From: Deltaproteobacteria bacterium
GTDB lineage: Bacteria > Desulfobacterota > Dissulfuribacteria > Dissulfuribacterales > QOAL01
Direction of reading: 5' to 3'
Assembly (NCBI GenBank): GCA_015486425.1
Contig: WFRQ01000311.1
Location: forward strand, 1 to 11,074
Length of the DNA: 11,074 nucleotides
Part shown: one piece after another, positions 7,790 through 11,074 of the stretch
Layout: every line of letters starts with the position of its first letter
Numbering within the stretch: the stretch's first letter is position 1
Notes under the pieces: generated by a model
What the model was told of the DNA's origin: nothing
Database searches by the model: none
The model's input: only the letters and a program-made list of their open reading frames with translations
Program-made: the position numbers and the translations under genes

Positions 7790-7796
7790 GGAGGAG
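7790..7796 (+). promoter_or_regulatory. Strong ribosome-binding site of gap
   Basis: GGAGGAG is a near-perfect anti-Shine-Dalgarno match, 8 nt before ATG 7805. It fixes the start of gap and argues against the in-frame upstream ATG at 7763. It is the strongest ribosome-binding site in the window, consistent with high expression of a glycolytic enzyme. Confidence 0.85.
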
Positions 7797-7804
7797 TTTC
7801 TGTT

Positions 7805-9061
7805 ATGGCAAATGAGACATGTCCCATGAAGCTTGGAATAAACGGGCTTGGCAGGATCGGAAAACTCAGCGTGTGGCATCATGTAAGCCGCAAGTCTTTT
7901 TCTGAGATCGTGGTGAATGTAGGGCGTGAGATAGGTCAGGGCTTGCAGGATATAGCAGCCTCCATTGATCGTGACAGCACTTACGGGCGTCTCGGAGCAT
8001 ATCTGTACGGTCACAAGTGTCCAAGAGTCATTGAAAATCTCAATGATGCCCAGGGCACCATGACAATTGACGGCGTGCCTGTGAAGATTCTCAGAGAGAG
8101 CCGTGACCCGCGGGGTATTGCCTGGGCGGAAAATGACGTAAGGCTTGTGGTTGATACAACTGGCGTATTCAGGGACCCTACTGCGCCTGCCGATGCCCCG
8201 AGGGGAAGCCTTCGCGGTCACTTGGATGCCGGGGCATCCAAGGTTATCCTGTCCGCGCCGTTCAAGATTTCAGACAAGGCCGCTGATATGCCTGATGATG
8301 CAGTAACCACTGTTATGGGCATCAATGAAGATGACTATATCCCTGACAGGCATGTACTCGTCTCTTCCGCGTCATGTTCCACCACCTGTCTGGCCTACAT
8401 GGTAAAGCCGCTTCTTGATTACTTCGGGTCTCACAGAATACTCTCCGCCGCAATGGTCACTGTGCATGCCGCCACTGGTAGTCAGGTGGTGCTTGACAGG
8501 CTTCCAAAGGCAGGGGCCAAGGATCTTCGCAAGAACCGCAGTATTCTGAATAATATCATTCTCACCACTACAGGCGCGGCAAAGGCCCTTGGCCTTGTCA
8601 TACCTGAGATGAAAGGTATTGGTTTCCTTGCCGAATCAGTGAGAATTCCAACCAGCACAGGCTCCCTGATTATACTCAATCTGACTATTCAGGATGAGAG
8701 TATTGAGACCCCTATTAATCGCTCGCTCATTAACGGCATATATCAGAAGGCGGCTGATGGCCCCATGTCTGATCATCTCATCTACACTGAAGAGCAGAAT
8801 GTGTCCGGTGATATCATAGGCATGCCTGCTGCTGCAGCCATTATAGAGGGGACTGAGACCCATACGAGGACATCTGCCATCCATGTTGATCCTGCCATGG
8901 CGTGTAAGGCCCTTGGTGAACAACCGGATCAGATAGTCTGTTCAGAGATCACCGTGCCGGTTACAAATGTTGTGGTGTACGGCTGGTATGATAATGAGCT
9001 TGGAAGCTATACCATAATGCTTGGTGACAGGATTGTATCCATTGCGGAGTCAATGCTCTGA
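7805..9061 (+). CDS. gap: Divergent long glyceraldehyde-3-phosphate dehydrogenase
   Basis: This enzyme interconverts glyceraldehyde-3-phosphate and 1,3-bisphosphoglycerate. The Rossmann motif INGLGRIGK is at residues 12-20. The catalytic cysteine is C191 (SASCSTTC) and the catalytic histidine H221 (TVHAATG). TTTGAAKALGLVIPE, VRIPTSTGS and GWYDNELGSY are clear GAPDH signatures. At 418 residues it is some 80 longer than usual; extra segments appear after DSTYGRL, around DPTAPADAPRG, after SAPFK and in the C-terminal third. The loop after the second Rossmann strand reads VVNVGREIG, lacking the Asp normal in NAD-specific enzymes, so NADP use is possible. The usual ASCTTN is ASCSTT and WYDNEWG is WYDNELG. 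Erythrose-4-phosphate dehydrogenase is a less likely alternative. ATG 7805 is chosen over an in-frame upstream ATG at 7763 because GGAGGAG at 7790-7796 lies 8 nt before it and the fold begins there. pgk follows after 134 nt. Confidence 0.93.
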   Translation: MANETCPMKLGINGLGRIGKLSVWHHVSRKSFSEIVVNVGREIGQGLQDIAASIDRDSTYGRLGAYLYGHKCPRVIENLNDAQGTMTIDGVPVKILRESRDPRGIAWAENDVRLVVDTTGVFRDPTAPADAPRGSLRGHLDAGASKVILSAPFKISDKAADMPDDAVTTVMGINEDDYIPDRHVLVSSASCSTTCLAYMVKPLLDYFGSHRILSAAMVTVHAATGSQVVLDRLPKAGAKDLRKNRSILNNIILTTTGAAKALGLVIPEMKGIGFLAESVRIPTSTGSLIILNLTIQDESIETPINRSLINGIYQKAADGPMSDHLIYTEEQNVSGDIIGMPAAAAIIEGTETHTRTSAIHVDPAMACKALGEQPDQIVCSEITVPVTNVVVYGWYDNELGSYTIMLGDRIVSIAESML

Positions 9062-9163
9062 TGGGGGCGCCGTTTGTTCCAATATTATAACGTGACCCCG
9101 GCTATGTAACTTTTTGAGACTGGTTCTGAAACTGTATGAGGTCTCCCGTATGTTATATGCAGG

Positions 9164-9185
9164 TTTTCTCGCAGACCTGAGAAAG
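9164..9185 (+). promoter_or_regulatory. Hairpin touching the pgk ribosome-binding site
   Basis: TTTTCTC (9164-9170) can pair with GAGAAAG (9179-9185) around an 8-nt loop, the outermost pair being G-U. The right arm overlaps the start of the pgk Shine-Dalgarno sequence (AAGGAG at 9183-9188, 7 nt before ATG 9196). The stem is A-U rich and probably weak, so a modest effect on translation start is the most that can be suggested. Confidence 0.25.
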
Positions 9186-9195
9186 GAGAGCTGCC

Positions 9196-10386
9196 ATGAT
9201 AAGATTCATTGATGAACTCCAGTTGAAATCACGTGTTGTTATCATGCGTGTAGATTTCAATGTTCCGTTGGATAAAGAGTGCAATATTACTGATGACAAT
9301 CGTATCCAGGCAGCCATGCCTACAGTAAGGTATGCACTTGATGCCGGGGCAAGGCTACTGCTTTGCTCCCACCTTGGAAGACCCAAGGGAAAGCGCGTGG
9401 ATAAGTTCAGCCTGGCCCCTGTTGCCAGGCGCCTGTCAGAAATTCTGAGTTTTGAGGTACCTCTTGCCCCTGACTGCATTGGCGGTGAGACTGCAAGAAT
9501 GGCCGCAGAGGTAGAGGACGGCAGGTGTCTCATGCTGGAAAATCTCAGGTATCACAGCGGTGAGACAGACAATGACCCTGAATTTGCCGCAAGACTCGCC
9601 GAGCTTGCAGAGGTTTATGTGAATGATGCCTTTGCCGTGTCCCACAGGGCCCATGCCTCTGTAGTAGGTATTCCTGCCCTTTTGAAGGAGTGCGCAGGCG
9701 GTTTTTTAATGAAGTCCGAGATTACCTATTTCAACAAGGCCATGAAAGACCCTGAACGCCCGCTTGTGGCTATTCTTGGCGGGGCAAAGGTTTCAAGCAA
9801 GCTGGGGGCCATTGAGAATATACTGCCCAGGGTTGATGCGCTTGTTATTGGCGGCGCCATGGCAAATACCTTCCTTCTATCCAACGGATACAGTGTAGGT
9901 AAATCACTTACAGAGCCTGACCTGGTGGAGACTGCAAAAAAAATCATTAAGGATGCTGAGAGCAGAGGTGTCAAGTTCCTGCTGCCAGTTGATGCTGTCA
10001 CAGCGCCTGAGTTCAGCGAAGATGCTCCAGTTTCAACCGTAACTGTTGGTTCTGTGCCTAAGGACAGCATGATTCTTGATATAGGGCCTGAAACACTGAA
10101 ACTTTACTGCAGTGCCCTTGAGGGTGCTGGAACCATAGTGTGGAACGGCCCCATGGGCGCATTTGAGATGAAGCCGTTCAGTACAGGCACAATGGAGCTT
10201 GCACACGCAGTGGGCAGGAGTTCTGCTCTGAGTATCATTGGGGGAGGGGATACTGATCTTGCCGTTCACATGGCAGGGGAGAAGGATAATGTTTCCTACA
10301 TGTCCACAGGCGGCGGGGCCTTTTTAAGCCTTCTTGAGGGCAAGACCCTTCCAGGTTTTGAGGCCCTGGAGAAATGCGGGGCGTGA
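9196..10386 (+). CDS. pgk: Phosphoglycerate kinase
   Basis: This cytosolic monomeric kinase transfers phosphate between 1,3-bisphosphoglycerate and ADP, the step next to GAPDH. At 396 residues it has the normal length and every family landmark. In the N-domain the 3-phosphoglycerate-binding residues sit in RVDFNVP (18-24), SHLGRPKG (58-65) and ENLRYHSGE (115-123). In the nucleotide domain there are GGAKVSSK (195-202), WNGPMGAFE (316-324), GGGDT (349-353) and TGGGAF (371-376). ATG 9196 has AAGGAG at 9183-9188. It lies 134 nt downstream of gap in the same orientation, the common gap-pgk pairing. No triosephosphate isomerase gene follows; instead the locus ends with a convergent gene. Nothing unusual is seen in the protein. 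Confidence 0.98.
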   Translation: MIRFIDELQLKSRVVIMRVDFNVPLDKECNITDDNRIQAAMPTVRYALDAGARLLLCSHLGRPKGKRVDKFSLAPVARRLSEILSFEVPLAPDCIGGETARMAAEVEDGRCLMLENLRYHSGETDNDPEFAARLAELAEVYVNDAFAVSHRAHASVVGIPALLKECAGGFLMKSEITYFNKAMKDPERPLVAILGGAKVSSKLGAIENILPRVDALVIGGAMANTFLLSNGYSVGKSLTEPDLVETAKKIIKDAESRGVKFLLPVDAVTAPEFSEDAPVSTVTVGSVPKDSMILDIGPETLKLYCSALEGAGTIVWNGPMGAFEMKPFSTGTMELAHAVGRSSALSIIGGGDTDLAVHMAGEKDNVSYMSTGGGAFLSLLEGKTLPGFEALEKCGA

Positions 10387-10392
10387 TTGTGT

Positions 10393-10415
10393 GGGGGTGG
10401 ATATTTTTCGCCCCT
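10393..10415 (+). terminator. Possible pgk terminator hairpin
   Basis: GGGGTG (10394-10399) pairs with CGCCCC (10409-10414), including one G-U pair and a 9-nt T-rich loop, with an extra possible G-U closing pair at 10393/10415. It starts 7 nt after the pgk stop, the expected place for a terminator. No T-run follows the stem, so it is not a canonical rho-independent terminator. It may instead be a 3'-end-stabilising stem. Confidence 0.35.
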
Positions 10416-10510
10416 GCGTCTTAAACTTTCACGGTAACCGCCATTCCCTGGCCGAGCACAACGAACAATGAAAATACTCTCTTGCTGCACGTGACATTGT
10501 ATGAGCACAA

Positions 10511-10560
10511 GGGAAGCAGGAGCTTCCGGTTCATAGTCCCCAAACTGGAGTTTGGGAACC
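10511..10560. repeat. Paired palindromes, REP/BIME-like interspersed repeat
   Basis: Two hairpins sit side by side. GGAAGC (10512-10517) and GCTTCC (10522-10527) pair around AGGA. CCCAAACT (10539-10546) and AGTTTGGG (10549-10556) are separated only by GG. An outer pair GGTT (10528-10531)/AACC (10557-10560) encloses the second hairpin. From memory, similar units translating to peptides such as VPKLxxGN recur as dispersed intergenic repeats in many proteobacteria and cyanobacteria. Only one copy is in this window, so its repetitive nature is inferred from that resemblance. A position between convergent gene ends is typical for REP-type elements. Confidence 0.6.
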
Positions 10561-10582
10561 AGCAAATAACAGCTTCTTTTAC

Positions 10583-10610
10583 TTTGAGCCTTGAGCTTTC
10601 AGCTTTGAGC
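10583..10610. repeat. 7-bp tandem repeat, four units
   Basis: Four consecutive heptamers read TTTGAGC, CTTGAGC, TTTCAGC and TTTGAGC, each differing from the first by at most one base. They follow the palindromic repeat by 22 nt. This is a short degenerate tandem array in non-coding DNA with no evident function, possibly prone to copy-number change. Confidence 0.65.
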
Positions 10611-10685
10611 TATTTTCGGATAAACTGCTCACCCCCCTCAAGGATGAATTCCCATAACGGAAAGTCGCTTTTCACACAACAATTT

Positions 10686-11074
10686 TTATCTTAACGAGTT
10701 CACCACCATGCCGGTCAGTATCTTTGGATAGAAAAAGGTTGATTTGTGCGGCATGGTAAGGCCCTGATCTGCAATATCCAGCACATGGTGCACAGGGGTA
10801 GGGCGCATGTAGAAGAGCATCTGATCATCGGCAAGGTTGTTCAAGGCATCAACCGGGTCTGCTGAAAATTTTACATTACGCTCTTCTGTTTCGCTGTCAA
10901 ACCCCAGTATATTTCTCAGAATTACATCTTCTATCAGTACCACATCAAGCTGCCGGAGTGGTTGCGGTATGTGGGGTGAATATGAAGAAGATTCCTTTTC
11001 TTTTTTAAGACGCCATATTTCAGCGCTGTCACCAGCAATGACCCCTGTGGCAAGATGGCCGTCACATGCCTCCA
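10686..11074 (-). CDS. DUF1015 family protein, C-terminal part (cut by window edge)
   Basis: The minus-strand frame is open from the right edge to a TAA at 10688-10686, giving the last 128 residues; the start lies outside the window. The segment LRQLDVVLIEDVILRNILG, then the closing LTMPHKSTFFYPKILTG and MVVNSL, matches the C-terminal hallmark of DUF1015 (COG4198) proteins, soluble proteins of about 400 residues and unknown biochemical function. Members are often found near serine/phosphoglycerate metabolism genes, as far as I recall. A GTG at 10943 is an internal codon, not the start, because the family sequence continues upstream of it (LATGVIAGDSAEIWRLKKE). The gene converges on pgk, so the two are separate transcription units. 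A run rich in Lys, Glu and Ser (LKKEKESSSYS) may be a flexible linker. Confidence 0.85.
   Translation of the reverse strand, partial: EACDGHLATGVIAGDSAEIWRLKKEKESSSYSPHIPQPLRQLDVVLIEDVILRNILGFDSETEERNVKFSADPVDALNNLADDQMLFYMRPTPVHHVLDIADQGLTMPHKSTFFYPKILTGMVVNSLR

Larger units (their letters stand above)
10387..10685. other. Convergent intergenic region, non-coding
   Basis: These 299 nt lie between the 3' ends of pgk (plus) and the DUF1015 gene (minus). They hold a possible terminator stem just after pgk, an 8-bp direct repeat GAGCACAA (10454-10461 and 10503-10510), a pair of REP-like palindromes (10512-10556) and a 7-bp tandem repeat (10583-10610). Short open frames occur on both strands but have no convincing ribosome-binding sites, and they read through the palindromes. 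I regard the region as non-coding and repeat-bearing. Confidence 0.7.

Noticed and set aside
7763..7804. Upstream in-frame ATG giving gap 14 more residues
   Set aside because: No ribosome-binding site precedes it, whereas GGAGGAG sits 8 nt before ATG 7805.
10296..10565. Minus-strand 89-codon open frame over the pgk 3' end
   Set aside because: It overlaps pgk antisense and begins inside the palindrome. The VPKLQFGD start is another translated repeat.
10482..10694. Plus-strand 70-codon open frame after pgk
   Set aside because: It reads through the palindromic repeat and the 7-bp tandem repeat and runs into the 3' end of the convergent gene. VPKLEFGN is a typical chance translation of that repeat type.

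Overview
The window reads as ordinary chromosomal DNA from an anaerobic, Fe-S-rich bacterium, most like the Desulfobacterota (old Deltaproteobacteria). That placement is an inference from protein character: a NIL-domain ferredoxin, a CBS-pair protein with a helical insert between the two CBS repeats, an MtaB-type methylthiotransferase and a PPDK-like protein with a huge N-terminal extension. No rRNA or other marker confirms it. Base composition is balanced, and no tRNA, rRNA, CRISPR array or intact insertion sequence was seen.

Layout: seven plus-strand genes are closely packed from 29 to 10386, and an eighth gene enters from the right edge on the minus strand. (1) 29-475: CBS-domain protein. 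(2) 581-3362: a tightly overlapping trio, NIL-domain 2[4Fe-4S] ferredoxin, mnmA (tRNA 2-thiouridylase) and mtaB (tRNA ms2t6A methylthiotransferase). Stop and start codons overlap at both junctions, so this looks like one translationally coupled tRNA-sulfuration unit. (3) 3410-7705: a 1431-residue protein whose last ~490 residues are the ATP-grasp and phosphohistidine domains of pyruvate phosphate dikinase. It lacks the PEP/pyruvate TIM barrel and carries ~930 residues of unrecognised, mostly helical sequence in front. (4) 7805-10386: a long, divergent GAPDH followed by phosphoglycerate kinase, two consecutive steps of lower glycolysis/gluconeogenesis. (5) 10387-10685: a convergent intergenic region with a possible terminator hairpin, a pair of REP-like palindromes and a short 7-bp tandem repeat. 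(6) 10686-11074 (minus): the C-terminal part of a DUF1015 protein, cut by the window edge.

How they may work together: the first block concerns Fe-S and sulfur chemistry on tRNA (s2U34 and ms2t6A37), with the ferredoxin a plausible electron or sulfur partner. The second block concerns triose-phosphate/PEP metabolism, with the dikinase-like protein beside gap and pgk. The most unusual item is the PPDK-like protein: it keeps everything needed to make a phosphohistidine from ATP but has no known acceptor site. The GAPDH is also atypical in length and in its cofactor-binding loop.
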